Below are positions 24,874 to 33,114 of a stretch of 42,830 nt of DNA, piece by piece (positions within the stretch are counted from its first letter, which is position 1; each line of letters starts with the position of its first letter). Made by a program: the position numbers and the translations under genes. A model generated the notes under the pieces. That model worked only from the letters and a program-made list of their open reading frames with translations, did not search any database and had not been told where the DNA came from. The stretch is from Mycolicibacterium iranicum (GTDB taxonomy: Bacteria > Actinomycetota > Actinomycetes > Mycobacteriales > Mycobacteriaceae), in the NCBI RefSeq assembly GCF_001650495.1, contig NZ_LWCS01000044.1, positions 1 through 42,830 on the forward strand, written 5' to 3'.

Positions 24874-25539
24874 TCAGGGTGCTGCCGCGGGGTCGCTGCG
24901 CAACGCCGCGACGAGGTAGCGGCGCGCGTGTCGCAGGACCGAATCGTGGTCGTCGACGTTGCACTGCTCGCCGGGCACGGTCGCCAGGCTCATCACGATC
25001 CGCGCGATCCATTCGGCCGCCTCGGCCTTGTCGGTGTCGGGATGGATCTCACCTCGGTCGATCGCGGCCCGCACGTAGGATTCCCAGAACGCGGCGATCT
25101 CCGGGATGAGTCCGCGGACGCCGAGTCCGACGCACGCGGTGAACGCCTCGGGCTCCTCCTGACGCAACTTGAGCACGAGGGCGCCCGGCGTCTCGGATTC
25201 TTTGCGTGCGAGTCCGACGCCGACCGCGATCTGCTCGTCGAGGCCTTCGACCGCATCGAGACGGGTACGCGATTCGGTCCAGAACGCATCGTTGAGTCGC
25301 ACGATCGCGGCGCCCAGTAGTTCGGCCTTGTCTGGGAAGTGGCGGTAGAGCCAACCGCGACTGACGCCGGCCACCTCCGCCACCTCGGACACGGTCGTGG
25401 CGCGAATCCCTTTGGCCATCAGGCACTGTTCTGCGGCATCGATCAGCCGATCCCGGACGGGCCGCGTCTCGGGTTTGACCGCCGGATCGTCTTCACGACC
25501 CGGCACTGGATTGGCTACGGCGCCCACGCTCATCGACAT
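24874..25539 (-). CDS. TetR-family transcriptional regulator
   Basis: The 221-residue product has the TetR N-terminal DNA-binding domain: RDRLIDAAEQCLMAKGIRAT followed by VSEVAEVAGVSRGWLYRHFPDKAELL (about residues 29-75). The C-terminal ligand domain (GEIHPDTDKAEAAEWIARIV) is of the type found with fatty-acid genes. A longer in-frame reading to 26151 runs antisense to fadD and is rejected. The gene is divergent from the acyl-CoA synthetase gene, and ACTGTTAACAGT between them is a likely operator. It probably responds to an acyl-CoA or a related lipid (inference). Confidence 0.85.
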   Translation of the reverse strand: MSMSVGAVANPVPGREDDPAVKPETRPVRDRLIDAAEQCLMAKGIRATTVSEVAEVAGVSRGWLYRHFPDKAELLGAAIVRLNDAFWTESRTRLDAVEGLDEQIAVGVGLARKESETPGALVLKLRQEEPEAFTACVGLGVRGLIPEIAAFWESYVRAAIDRGEIHPDTDKAEAAEWIARIVMSLATVPGEQCNVDDHDSVLRHARRYLVAALRSDPAAAP

Positions 25540-25611
25540 ATCTTCGCAAATGAAACGCGTGTCGTGGCTGAGGTAGGCTGCGCGCGGTCGGGATGTAGAC
25601 AGAAGTTCGAA

Positions 25612-25623
25612 ACTGTTAACAGT
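25612..25623. promoter_or_regulatory. Palindrome ACTGTTAACAGT, candidate TetR operator
   Basis: This 12-nt perfect palindrome lies in the 96-nt region between the divergent tetR and fadD genes, 12 nt before the fadD TTG start and just ahead of its GGAGG ribosome site. A repressor bound there would block fadD transcription or early elongation. Confidence 0.5.
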
Positions 25624-25635
25624 GCGGAGGGCGGA

Positions 25636-27216
25636 TTGGCCGAGACAGTTCAGCAGCTGCTGCGGGAACGTGCGGCCGACGACGGCGTCGCGCTGAAACA
25701 CAACGGCCGGACATGGACGTGGCGGGAGCACCTCGGCGAGGCTGCGGCGCAGGCCGCCGCGCTGATCGGGATCGCGGATCCCGGCCGCCCGCTGCACGTC
25801 GGCGTGCTGCTGGGCAACACCCCGGACATGCTGACGGCGATGGCCGCAGCCGGCCTCGGCGGCTACGTGCTGTGCGGCATCAACAACACCCGCCGCGGCG
25901 AGGCGTTGGCCCGTGACATACGCCGAGCCGATTGCCAGATTCTCGTCACCGACGACGCCCATCGCGACCTGCTCGACGGCCTCGACCTGACCGGCGTGCG
26001 AATGCTCGTGACAGGTAGCCCCGAGTGGGTCCAGCTCACCGGCCACGCCGCCGACCTCACGCCGCACCGCGAGGTGGCCGCAACCGACACCTACATGCTG
26101 ATCTTCACATCGGGAACCAGCGGCGACCCCAAGGCCGTCAAGATGATGCACGCGATGGTGCTGCTCGCCGGCGCAGCGCTGGCGGGCCGTTACGAGCTCA
26201 CCTCAGCGGACGTCTGCTACCTGTCGATGCCGCTGTTTCACAGCAACGCCGTCCTCGCCGGGTGGTCTGTCGCCCTCAATTCGGGCGCCGCAATGGCACC
26301 TGCGCAATTCACCGCATCAGGGTTCATCGACGACATCCGCCGATACGGCGCCACGTACATGAACTATGTGGGTAAGCCGCTGGCCTACATCCTGGCCACC
26401 CCCGAGAAGCCCGACGACATCGACAACCCGCTGCGCGTCGCGTTCGGAAACGAAGCCAGCGACAGGGACATCGTCGAGTTCGCGCGGCGTTTCGGCTGCG
26501 AGGTGTGGGACGGGTTCGGGTCGACGGAGAACGCGGTGACGGTGACCCGCGAGGACGGCTGCCCGGCCGGCTCGATCGGAAAGGGATTTCCGGGGGTGGC
26601 CATCTACAGCGCGGAGACCCTCACCGAGTGCGAGGTCGCCAGGTTCGACGAACACGGAGCGCTGGCCAACGGCGACGATGCGATCGGTGAGTTGGTCAAC
26701 ACGCAAGGCGCCGGCATGTTCGCCGGTTACTACAACGACGAAGGCGCGACCGACGAGCGGATGCGGCACGGCATGTTCTGGTCCGGTGACCTGGCCTACC
26801 GCGACGCCGACGGCTGGATCTACCTCGCAGGCCGCACCGCCGACTGGATGCGGGTCGACGGCGAGAACATGACATCGGCGCCGATCGAGCGCATCTTGAT
26901 CCGGCTGCCCGCCATCAGCAGGGTGGCCGTGTATCCCGTTCCCGACGAACATGTCGGCGACCAGGTGATGGCCGCGATCGTGCTCCAGGACGAGGCCACG
27001 CTCACCCCGGAGGAGTTCGGCGCGTTCCTCGCCGCGCAGCCGGATCTATCACCGAAGGCGTGGCCGCGGCATGTCTGGATCGCCGACGATCTGCCCAGTA
27101 CGGCCACCAACAAAGTGGTCAAACGCGAGCTCGTCGCCATGGGCACCGACCCCGCCGGACGGACGTTGTGGAAGCGCGACGGCCGCGTCTATCAAGCCGT
27201 CCCGCGAGGGGAATAG
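25636..27216 (+). CDS. FadD17-like fatty-acyl-CoA/AMP synthetase
   Basis: The 526-residue ANL-family enzyme activates a carboxylic acid as acyl-AMP and then acyl-CoA. It shows the P-loop-like motif MLIFTSGTSGDPKAVK (about residues 155-170), the DGFGSTENAV motif (about 292-301) and the hinge/ribose motif YLAGRTADWMRVDGENM with SGDLAYRDADGW. The C-terminal catalytic lysine lies in TNKVVKRELV. HVGVLLGNTPDM and LFHSNAVLAGW match the FadD17 subgroup, which in M. tuberculosis is tied to cholesterol/steroid catabolism. TTG 25636 preceded by GGAGG is chosen; no ATG or GTG lies nearby in frame. Control by the divergent TetR is likely. Confidence 0.85.
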   Translation: MAETVQQLLRERAADDGVALKHNGRTWTWREHLGEAAAQAAALIGIADPGRPLHVGVLLGNTPDMLTAMAAAGLGGYVLCGINNTRRGEALARDIRRADCQILVTDDAHRDLLDGLDLTGVRMLVTGSPEWVQLTGHAADLTPHREVAATDTYMLIFTSGTSGDPKAVKMMHAMVLLAGAALAGRYELTSADVCYLSMPLFHSNAVLAGWSVALNSGAAMAPAQFTASGFIDDIRRYGATYMNYVGKPLAYILATPEKPDDIDNPLRVAFGNEASDRDIVEFARRFGCEVWDGFGSTENAVTVTREDGCPAGSIGKGFPGVAIYSAETLTECEVARFDEHGALANGDDAIGELVNTQGAGMFAGYYNDEGATDERMRHGMFWSGDLAYRDADGWIYLAGRTADWMRVDGENMTSAPIERILIRLPAISRVAVYPVPDEHVGDQVMAAIVLQDEATLTPEEFGAFLAAQPDLSPKAWPRHVWIADDLPSTATNKVVKRELVAMGTDPAGRTLWKRDGRVYQAVPRGE

Positions 27217-27258
27217 CAGCCTCCGAATGCACGTTTAGGCTGCTGGCGGTTGATTTGG

Positions 27259-27264
27259 CATAAT
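27259..27264 (+). promoter_or_regulatory. Candidate -10 box upstream of rpmE
   Basis: CATAAT in a GGCATAATGG context resembles a -10 element and would give a leader of about 95 nt before rpmE. The -35 match (TTTAGG at 27234-27239) is poor with 19-nt spacing. Confidence 0.3.
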
Positions 27265-27365
27265 GGACCGCCGTCACCTCGGTTCCGGTTCACGCCGCAG
27301 CCTCCCAGCCCGAAACTCATCGGTGCGGGTAGGGCGACCCGGGTCCCACGATTGAAGAGGAAACC

Positions 27366-27596
27366 ATGAAATCAGGCATTCACCCTGACTACGTCGAGAC
27401 CACCGTGCTGTGTGGTTGCGGTGCCAGCTTCACCACCCGCAGCACGAAGAAGAGCGGCAACATCACGGTCGAGGTCTGCTCGCAGTGCCACCCGTTCTAC
27501 ACCGGTAAGCAGAAGATCCTCGACAGCGGCGGCCGCGTCGCCCGCTTCGAGAAGCGCTACGGCAAGCGCTCCACCAAGGCTGCTGCCGACAGCTAG
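27366..27596 (+). CDS. rpmE: 50S ribosomal protein L31 (zinc-binding type)
   Basis: The 76-residue protein begins MKSGIHPDYVET and carries two cysteine pairs (CGCG near residue 16 and CSQCHPFYTGKQK near 37-40), so it is the zinc-containing C+ form of L31. It forms part of the bridge between the ribosomal subunits. C+ L31 is typically made when zinc is plentiful and replaced by a cysteine-free paralogue under Zur control; that paralogue is not in this window. AAGAGGAAACC precedes the ATG and a perfect-stem terminator follows. Confidence 0.97.
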   Translation: MKSGIHPDYVETTVLCGCGASFTTRSTKKSGNITVEVCSQCHPFYTGKQKILDSGGRVARFEKRYGKRSTKAAADS

Positions 27597-27603
27597 CTGC
27601 CGC

Positions 27604-27643
27604 AACGGCGCCCGCTCTGCGCTGTGCGCAGGCGGGCGCCGTT
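27604..27643 (+). terminator. Hairpin terminator after rpmE
   Basis: AACGGCGCCCGC (27604-27615) pairs perfectly with GCGGGCGCCGTT (27632-27643); the T-run after it is short (GTTTCG). This is a typical GC-rich actinobacterial terminator. Confidence 0.7.
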
Positions 27644-27698
27644 TCGCGTTGCTGGGGGCAACGACGCTGTTGGTACAACGACCTAGGCAGGAGGCGAG

Positions 27699-28772
27699 AT
27701 GACCGAGACCGCGCCGGCGATCGAGGCGATACTCGCTGAGTACGCCGAGTTGGAACAGCGCCTCGCCGAGCCCGAACTGCACGCTGACGCCGCTGCCGCT
27801 CGCAAGGTGGGTCGCCGCTTCGCGCAGGTGTCACCGATCGTCGCCACCTACCGCAAGCTGGAAGCCGCGCGCGGTGACCTCGAAGCCGCCCGCGAACTGG
27901 CCGCCGACGACTCGTCCTTCGCCGACGAAGTCGACGAACTCTCCGCCAAGGTCGGCGAGCTTGACAGGCATCTCACCGACCTGCTGGCACCTCGCGACCC
28001 TCACGACGCCGACGACATCGTTCTGGAGGTCAAATCGGGCGAGGGCGGCGAGGAATCGGCATTGTTCGCCGCCGACCTGGCCCGCATGTACACCCGCTAC
28101 GCCGAGCGGCACGGCTGGACCGTCACCATGCTCGGTGAGACCGGCTCGGATCTTGGCGGCTACAAGGACGCGACGCTGTCGATCCGCAGCAAGGGTGATT
28201 CGGCAGACGGCGTGTGGGCGCGGCTGAAGTTCGAGGGCGGCGTCCACCGCGTGCAGCGGGTGCCCGTCACCGAATCCCAGGGTCGTGTGCACACCTCGGC
28301 TGCGGGCGTCCTCGTCTATCCCGAGCCGGAAGAAGTCGAGCAGGTGCAGATCGACGAGACGGATCTGCGCATCGACGTCTACCGGTCGTCGGGCAAAGGA
28401 GGCCAGGGCGTCAACACCACCGATTCCGCCGTACGCATCACCCACCTGCCGACCGGAATAGTGGTGACCTGCCAGAACGAACGCTCCCAACTGCAGAACA
28501 AGGCGCGGGCGATGCAGGTTCTCGCCGCGCGACTGCAGCTGCTTGCCGAGGAACAGGCACAGGCCGACGCGTCCGCCGACCGTGCCAGTCAGATCCGTAC
28601 GGTGGATCGCAGCGAGCGGATCCGCACCTACAACTTCCCCGAGAACCGGATCGCCGACCACCGGATCAACTACAAGTCGCACAACCTCGACCAGGTCCTC
28701 GACGGTGACCTGGACCCGTTGTTCGACGCGTTGGCCGAAGCCGACAAGCAAGCCCGGCTGCAGAACACGTGA
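27699..28772 (+). CDS. prfA: Peptide chain release factor 1
   Basis: The 357-residue factor recognises UAA and UAG and triggers peptide release. The stop-codon-reading tripeptide is PVT (in RVPVTESQGRVHTS, about residues 188-201). The catalytic GGQ lies in SSGKGGQGVNTTDS (about 228-241). An N-terminal coiled domain is followed by the KSGEGGEESALFA segment. GGAGGCGAG precedes the ATG. Its stop overlaps the start of prmC (GTGA), whose product methylates the GGQ glutamine of this protein. Confidence 0.97.
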   Translation: MTETAPAIEAILAEYAELEQRLAEPELHADAAAARKVGRRFAQVSPIVATYRKLEAARGDLEAARELAADDSSFADEVDELSAKVGELDRHLTDLLAPRDPHDADDIVLEVKSGEGGEESALFAADLARMYTRYAERHGWTVTMLGETGSDLGGYKDATLSIRSKGDSADGVWARLKFEGGVHRVQRVPVTESQGRVHTSAAGVLVYPEPEEVEQVQIDETDLRIDVYRSSGKGGQGVNTTDSAVRITHLPTGIVVTCQNERSQLQNKARAMQVLAARLQLLAEEQAQADASADRASQIRTVDRSERIRTYNFPENRIADHRINYKSHNLDQVLDGDLDPLFDALAEADKQARLQNT

Positions 28773-29623
28773 GCGTCGCCGAGCGGCCGGCAACGATTCG
28801 CCAGGCGATCGCCGACGCCTCAGACACCTTGGCTGCCGCGGGTGTCGGATCGCCACGGGTCGACGCCGAACTGTTGGCCGCCCATGTGGCGGGTGTCGAC
28901 CGGTGGCGAGTCGCCCTGCTCGAGCCCGACGCCGAATTCGCAACCCGCTACCGGGACCTCGTCGCACTGCGGGCGCAACGCGTCCCCCTGCAGCACCTCA
29001 CCGGTACAGCGGCCTTCGGGCCGATCGCCGTTCAGGTGGGCCCGGGCGTGTTCGTTCCGCGGCCCGAAACCGAGTCCATGCTGGAATGGGTTCTCGCGCA
29101 ATCGTTTTCGGCCAGGCCGGTTATCGTCGACCTGTGTACCGGATCGGGCGCGCTGGCGCTCGCACTGTCTCACAGCATTTTGCATGCGCGCGTCATCGCC
29201 GTCGACGACTCCGACGAGGCGCTCGCCTATGCGCGGCGCAATGCGGCGGGCACCACGGTCGAAGTGCGCCGTGCCGACGTCACGAGTGCAGGCGTGCTCG
29301 GCGACCTCGATGCGACCGCGGACCTGCTGGTCTCCAACCCGCCCTACATCCCGGACGGGAGTGAGCTGGAACCCGAAGTGGCACAGCATGATCCGGCGCA
29401 TGCGCTGTTCGGCGGGCCGGACGGGATGGCCGTCATCGACGCGCTCGTCGGTGTGGCGGCACGTCTGTTGAAGCCCGGTGGCATCTGTGCGGTCGAGCAC
29501 GACGACACGACAGCGCAGCGCACGGTCGACGCCTTCGTCCGCACGGGGGACTTCGTCGACGTCACGGCGCGACACGACCTCACGGGCAGACCACGTTTCG
29601 TGACCGCAGTGCGGGCCGGATGA
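28769..29623 (+). CDS. prmC: Release factor glutamine methyltransferase
   Basis: The 284-residue SAM-dependent enzyme methylates the glutamine of the GGQ motif in RF1 and RF2. It has an N-terminal helical domain that binds the release factor (HLTGTAAFGPIAVQVGPGVF about residues 75-94), SAM motif I VDLCTGSGALALAL (about 122-135) and the catalytic NPPYIPDG motif (about 190-197). The GTG start overlaps prfA by 4 nt. The gene order prfA-prmC-sua5 is widely conserved. Older annotations call it hemK. Confidence 0.95.
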   Translation: MSVAERPATIRQAIADASDTLAAAGVGSPRVDAELLAAHVAGVDRWRVALLEPDAEFATRYRDLVALRAQRVPLQHLTGTAAFGPIAVQVGPGVFVPRPETESMLEWVLAQSFSARPVIVDLCTGSGALALALSHSILHARVIAVDDSDEALAYARRNAAGTTVEVRRADVTSAGVLGDLDATADLLVSNPPYIPDGSELEPEVAQHDPAHALFGGPDGMAVIDALVGVAARLLKPGGICAVEHDDTTAQRTVDAFVRTGDFVDVTARHDLTGRPRFVTAVRAG

Positions 29624-29636
29624 GAGGCTGACCGGC

Positions 29637-30302
29637 ATGAGCGCAGCGTTTTTCGATTGCACCGATCCGGCGCAGCGTGAGACGGGGATCGCGTCGGCGA
29701 TCAGCGCCCTCAAGGGTGGCCGTCTCGTGGTGATGCCCACCGACACCGTCTACGGCATCGGCGCCGACGCATTCGACGCAGAGGCGGTGGCGTCTCTGCT
29801 GGCGGCCAAAGGCCGGGGACGCGACATGCCGGTGCCGGTGCTGGTCGGGTCGTGGCACACCATCCAGGGTCTCGTCTACTCGGTCCCCAACAGCGCCAGG
29901 GAGCTGATCCGCGCCTTCTGGCCTGGTGCGCTGAGCCTGGTCGTGCGCCAGGCTCCGTCCCTGCAATGGGATCTCGGCGACGCGAACGGCACCGTCATGC
30001 TGCGGATGCCACTGCATCCGGTGGCCATCGAGCTGCTGCGGGAGGTCGGCCCGATGGCTGTATCGAGCGCCAACATCTCCGGGAGACCCGCCGCTGTCAC
30101 CGCCGCCCAGGCCCGCGATCAACTCGGTGACCTCGTCGAGGTCTATCTCGACGGCGGTCCGGCCCAGCAGCAGGCCGCGTCGACGATCGTCGACCTGACC
30201 GGCGCGCACCCGAGGGTGCTCAGACAGGGGCCGGTGACACTCGACGCCATCGCGGGAGTGCTGGGCGTCGAGCCCGGGACCCTCACCGACCAGACCGAGT
30301 GA
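29637..30302 (+). CDS. Threonylcarbamoyl-AMP synthase (Sua5/YciO/YrdC family)
   Basis: The 221-residue product makes threonylcarbamoyl-AMP, the first step toward the t6A37 modification of ANN-reading tRNAs. The family core is visible: GGRLVVMPTDTVYGIGADAF (about residues 28-47), the KGRGRDMPVPVLVGS region and the SSANISGRPA motif (about 143-152). It is slightly shorter than two-domain Sua5 proteins and lacks a full SUA5 domain. ATG 29637 follows the prmC stop by 13 nt, and its stop overlaps the wecA GTG, so it belongs to the same operon. Confidence 0.92.
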   Translation: MSAAFFDCTDPAQRETGIASAISALKGGRLVVMPTDTVYGIGADAFDAEAVASLLAAKGRGRDMPVPVLVGSWHTIQGLVYSVPNSARELIRAFWPGALSLVVRQAPSLQWDLGDANGTVMLRMPLHPVAIELLREVGPMAVSSANISGRPAAVTAAQARDQLGDLVEVYLDGGPAQQQAASTIVDLTGAHPRVLRQGPVTLDAIAGVLGVEPGTLTDQTE

Positions 30303-31534
30303 TCTGGAGTTCTGTGCACTTGGGTTCAGCGATGACCACCACCACCACGCAGGTGGGGGAGAGCTTGATGGCGCTCTCCGATCGCGGTGCGGGTGTGCCG
30401 TTGCGCGAGCTCGCCCTCGTCGGACTGACCGCGGCGATCATCACCTACCTCGCGACGGGGTGGGTCAGGGTGCTTGCGACCCGCTGGGGGGCGGTGGCCA
30501 AGCCACGTGCGCGCGACGTGCATCTGCAGCCGATCCCGCGGATGGGCGGCCTCGCGATGTACGTCGGTGTGGCGGCGGCGGTGCTCCTCGCGTCGCAGCT
30601 GCCGGCGCTGACCCGCGGGTTCGTCTATTCGTCGGGCCTGCCGGCCGTCGTCGTCGCGGGCGGGCTGATCATGGTCGTGGGACTTATCGACGACCGGTGG
30701 GGCCTCGACGCGCTGACCAAGTTCGCGGGACAGATCACGGCGGCAAGCGTCCTCGTCACCATGGGTGTCGCCTGGAGCGTTCTCTACATTCCGATCGGCG
30801 GGGTCGGCACGATCGTCCTCGACCAGGTCGCATCGATCCTGCTGACCCTGGCATTCACGGTCGCCCTCGTAAACGCAATGAATTTCGTCGACGGCCTCGA
30901 CGGCCTCGCAGCCGGGCTGGGTCTGATCACCGCGTCGGCCATCTGCATGTTCTCCGTCGGGCTTCTGCGCGATCACGGTGGGGACGTGCTCTTCTACCCG
31001 CCTGCGGTGATCTCCGTGGTCCTTGCGGGTGCGTGCCTGGGATTCCTCCCGCATAACTTTCACAAAGCCCGGATCTTCATGGGGGACTCGGGGTCGATGC
31101 TGATCGGTCTGATGTTGGCCGCGGCGGCGACCACCGCTGCGGGCCCGATCTCACAGACCGCCTACGGGGCGCGCGACGTATTCGCGCTGCTGTCCCCGTT
31201 CCTGCTCGTCATCGCCGTGGTGTTCGTGCCTGCGCTCGACATGCTTCTCGCCATCATCAGGCGCACACGCAAAGGCCTCAGCCCGTTCAGCCCCGACAAG
31301 ATGCACCTGCACCACCGTCTGCTGGAGATCGGTCATTCACATCGGCGAGTGGTGCTGTTGATCTACCTCTGGGTCGGCATCGTCGCACTCGGCGCAGCGA
31401 GCACGATCTTCTTCGACCCGCGGCATACCGCGATCGTCATGGTGTGCGCCATCGTGATCGCGGTCGTGGTGACGCTGATACCGCTGTTGAGGCGCGGTAA
31501 CGACCCCGTCGACGGGTTATACGACAAAAAGTAG
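30299..31534 (+). CDS. wecA: Decaprenyl-phosphate GlcNAc-1-phosphate transferase
   Basis: The 411-residue polytopic membrane enzyme (about ten hydrophobic helices) transfers GlcNAc-1-phosphate to decaprenyl phosphate, starting the linker that ties arabinogalactan to peptidoglycan. Family motifs are PRMGGLAMY, the acidic pair in IGLIDDRWGLDAL, NAMNFVDGLDGLAAG, the IFMGDSGSMLIG motif and MHLHHRLLEIGHSHRR on a cytoplasmic loop. GTG 30299 overlaps the sua5 stop. ATG 30332 (12th codon) is a reasonable alternative start. It is called rfe in M. tuberculosis. Confidence 0.93.
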   Translation: MIWSSVHLGSAMTTTTTQVGESLMALSDRGAGVPLRELALVGLTAAIITYLATGWVRVLATRWGAVAKPRARDVHLQPIPRMGGLAMYVGVAAAVLLASQLPALTRGFVYSSGLPAVVVAGGLIMVVGLIDDRWGLDALTKFAGQITAASVLVTMGVAWSVLYIPIGGVGTIVLDQVASILLTLAFTVALVNAMNFVDGLDGLAAGLGLITASAICMFSVGLLRDHGGDVLFYPPAVISVVLAGACLGFLPHNFHKARIFMGDSGSMLIGLMLAAAATTAAGPISQTAYGARDVFALLSPFLLVIAVVFVPALDMLLAIIRRTRKGLSPFSPDKMHLHHRLLEIGHSHRRVVLLIYLWVGIVALGAASTIFFDPRHTAIVMVCAIVIAVVVTLIPLLRRGNDPVDGLYDKK

Positions 31535-31796
31535 TAGGCCCTCTTTTGTGGCTCTCACCATGTGTTAAGGTTCACGCAGAACCCGAAAAGACCTCGCGGG
31601 TTGCCGGCCCCCGTGCCGTTCGGAGCAATCGTTCTTGCACCGGCCGGAACGGAACAACGACCGACATTTTGACCGAAACAGGGAGCTGCCCCTTGGGTGA
31701 TTCCAGCGCGATTGTCGCCCTCCGATACGCTACGGGCGCCACGCACAGGATCATCGGGACATGCTCCGTTGACGACCGCGGGATTGAGGTGAAGCA
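31535..31796 (+). other. 262-nt region upstream of the ATP synthase operon with promoter-like sites
   Basis: Two TANNNT boxes are visible, TAAGGT at 31566-31571 (with a weak TTTTGT 16 nt upstream) and TACGCT at 31726-31731. Either could drive atpI-atpC. A short open frame across the region is not convincing as a gene. GAGGTGA just before GTG 31797 is the atpI ribosome site. Confidence 0.4.
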
Positions 31797-32243
31797 GTGA
31801 CGACGCCAGCGCAAGACGCGCCGTTGGTGTTTCCGTCCGTTGCTTTCAGGCCAGTGCGCTTGGCGATCATCTGTGCGGCACTGACCGCGCTGGCTCTGGT
31901 GGCTGCCGGATTCGGCGGCAACATCTTCTACGGCGTGTTCTTCGGGGTCGGTCTCGGCCTCGGCCTGGTCAACGCACTCCTGGTGCGCCGAGCAGTCGAG
32001 AGCATCACCGCCGAAGACCACCCGCTCAAGAAGAAGATGGCACTGAACTCGGCGACGCGGCTGCTGGTCATCACGGCGATCGCGCTGACCGTCGCCTTCA
32101 TCTTCAGGACCAACGGTGGGATCGCGGTGTTGTTCGGCCTCGCGATCTTCCAGGCATTGCTGGTTATGAGCACGAGCATCCCGGTGCTGCGCAAGATTCG
32201 CAGCGAGGGGCTCAACGTGGCAGACACGGAAGCGAAGGATTGA
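31797..32243 (+). CDS. ATP synthase-associated membrane protein (AtpI-like, Rv1303 type)
   Basis: The 148-residue membrane protein has four hydrophobic segments (about residues 20-40, 42-60, 83-102 and 108-125) and ends in a charged tail. It directly precedes atpB, the place of atpI, and corresponds to the mycobacterial gene known as Rv1303. AtpI-like proteins help assemble the c-ring or supply magnesium; a direct role in mycobacteria is not shown by the sequence. GTG 31797 has GAGGTGA upstream. Confidence 0.8.
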   Translation: MTTPAQDAPLVFPSVAFRPVRLAIICAALTALALVAAGFGGNIFYGVFFGVGLGLGLVNALLVRRAVESITAEDHPLKKKMALNSATRLLVITAIALTVAFIFRTNGGIAVLFGLAIFQALLVMSTSIPVLRKIRSEGLNVADTEAKD

Positions 32244-32253
32244 GCCAACACCC

Positions 32254-33027
32254 ATGACGCAGATGACTGTCCTCGCCGCTGAGGAAGGTGGAGCACCCAT
32301 CCACGTCGGGCATCACACGCTGGTGTTCGAACTATTCGGTATGACGTTCAACGGGGACACCATCCTCGCCACCGCCATCACCGCGGTGATCGTCATCGCC
32401 CTCGCCTTCTATCTCAAATCCAAGGTGACCTCGACCGGCGTGCCGGGTGGGGTGCAGCTGTTCTGGGAAGCGCTGACCATCCAGATGCGCAGCCAGATCG
32501 AGCAGGCAATCGGCATGAAGGTCGCACCATTCGTCCTGCCGTTGGCCGTCGCGATCTTCGTCTTCATCCTGGTCTCCAACTGGCTCGCGGTGCTGCCGCT
32601 GCAGTACGGGGGATCAGATGGTGCCGCGGGCGAGCTCTACAAGCCCCCGGCTTCTGACATCAACTTCGTGCTCGCGTTGGCGCTCTTCGTGTTCCTCGCC
32701 TACCACGCAGCGGGCATCTGGCGGCGCGGCATCATCGGCCACCCCATCAAGGTCGTGAAGGGTCACGTCGCGTTCCTCGCACCGATCAACATCGTCGAAG
32801 AGCTGGCCAAGCCGATCTCGCTGGCACTCCGACTTTTCGGCAACATTTTCGCCGGCGGCATCCTCGTCGCCCTCATCGCGATGTTCCCCTGGTACATCCA
32901 GTGGGCGCCGAACGCGATCTGGAAGACCTTCGACCTGTTCGTCGGCCTCATCCAGGCGTTCATCTTCTCGCTGTTGACGATCCTGTACTTCAGCCAGTCG
33001 ATGGAGCTCGACCACGAAGACCACTGA
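32254..33027 (+). CDS. atpB: F1Fo ATP synthase subunit a
   Basis: The 257-residue Fo subunit a provides the proton half-channels. The essential arginine is in ISLALRLFGNIFAGG (about residue 190), and the C-terminal helix GLIQAFIFSLLTILYFS is typical. The N-terminus has the HVGHHTLVFELFGMTFNGDT segment and the C-terminus ends in acidic residues and histidines. The ATG follows the upstream gene by 10 nt. It is the first gene of the structural atp operon. Confidence 0.97.
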   Translation: MTQMTVLAAEEGGAPIHVGHHTLVFELFGMTFNGDTILATAITAVIVIALAFYLKSKVTSTGVPGGVQLFWEALTIQMRSQIEQAIGMKVAPFVLPLAVAIFVFILVSNWLAVLPLQYGGSDGAAGELYKPPASDINFVLALALFVFLAYHAAGIWRRGIIGHPIKVVKGHVAFLAPINIVEELAKPISLALRLFGNIFAGGILVALIAMFPWYIQWAPNAIWKTFDLFVGLIQAFIFSLLTILYFSQSMELDHEDH

Positions 33028-33074
33028 GCGCACTGACACACGCATGACCACTTGCTGTTAGGACCACAAAAACC

Positions 33075-33095
33075 CTGGCAGAGACCCTCTGCCAG
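33075..33095 (+). promoter_or_regulatory. Intercistronic hairpin between atpB and atpE
   Basis: CTGGCAGAG (33075-33083) and CTCTGCCAG (33087-33095) form a perfect 9-bp stem with a 3-nt loop, 19 nt before the atpE ATG and next to AAGGAGGAT. It has no T-tract, so it more likely shields or processes the mRNA to raise c-subunit output than ends transcription. Confidence 0.5.
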
Positions 33096-33114
33096 ATATC
33101 AAGGAGGATAGGAA

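Noticed and set aside
24874..26151. Long 425-residue TetR fusion protein
   Set aside because: The N-terminal 200 residues would be antisense to the fadD gene; the natural TetR start is ATG 25539 directly before the helix-turn-helix domain.
31546..31800. 84-codon ORF upstream of atpI
   Set aside because: It has no ribosome site, no recognisable domain, and overlaps promoter-like boxes of the atp operon.
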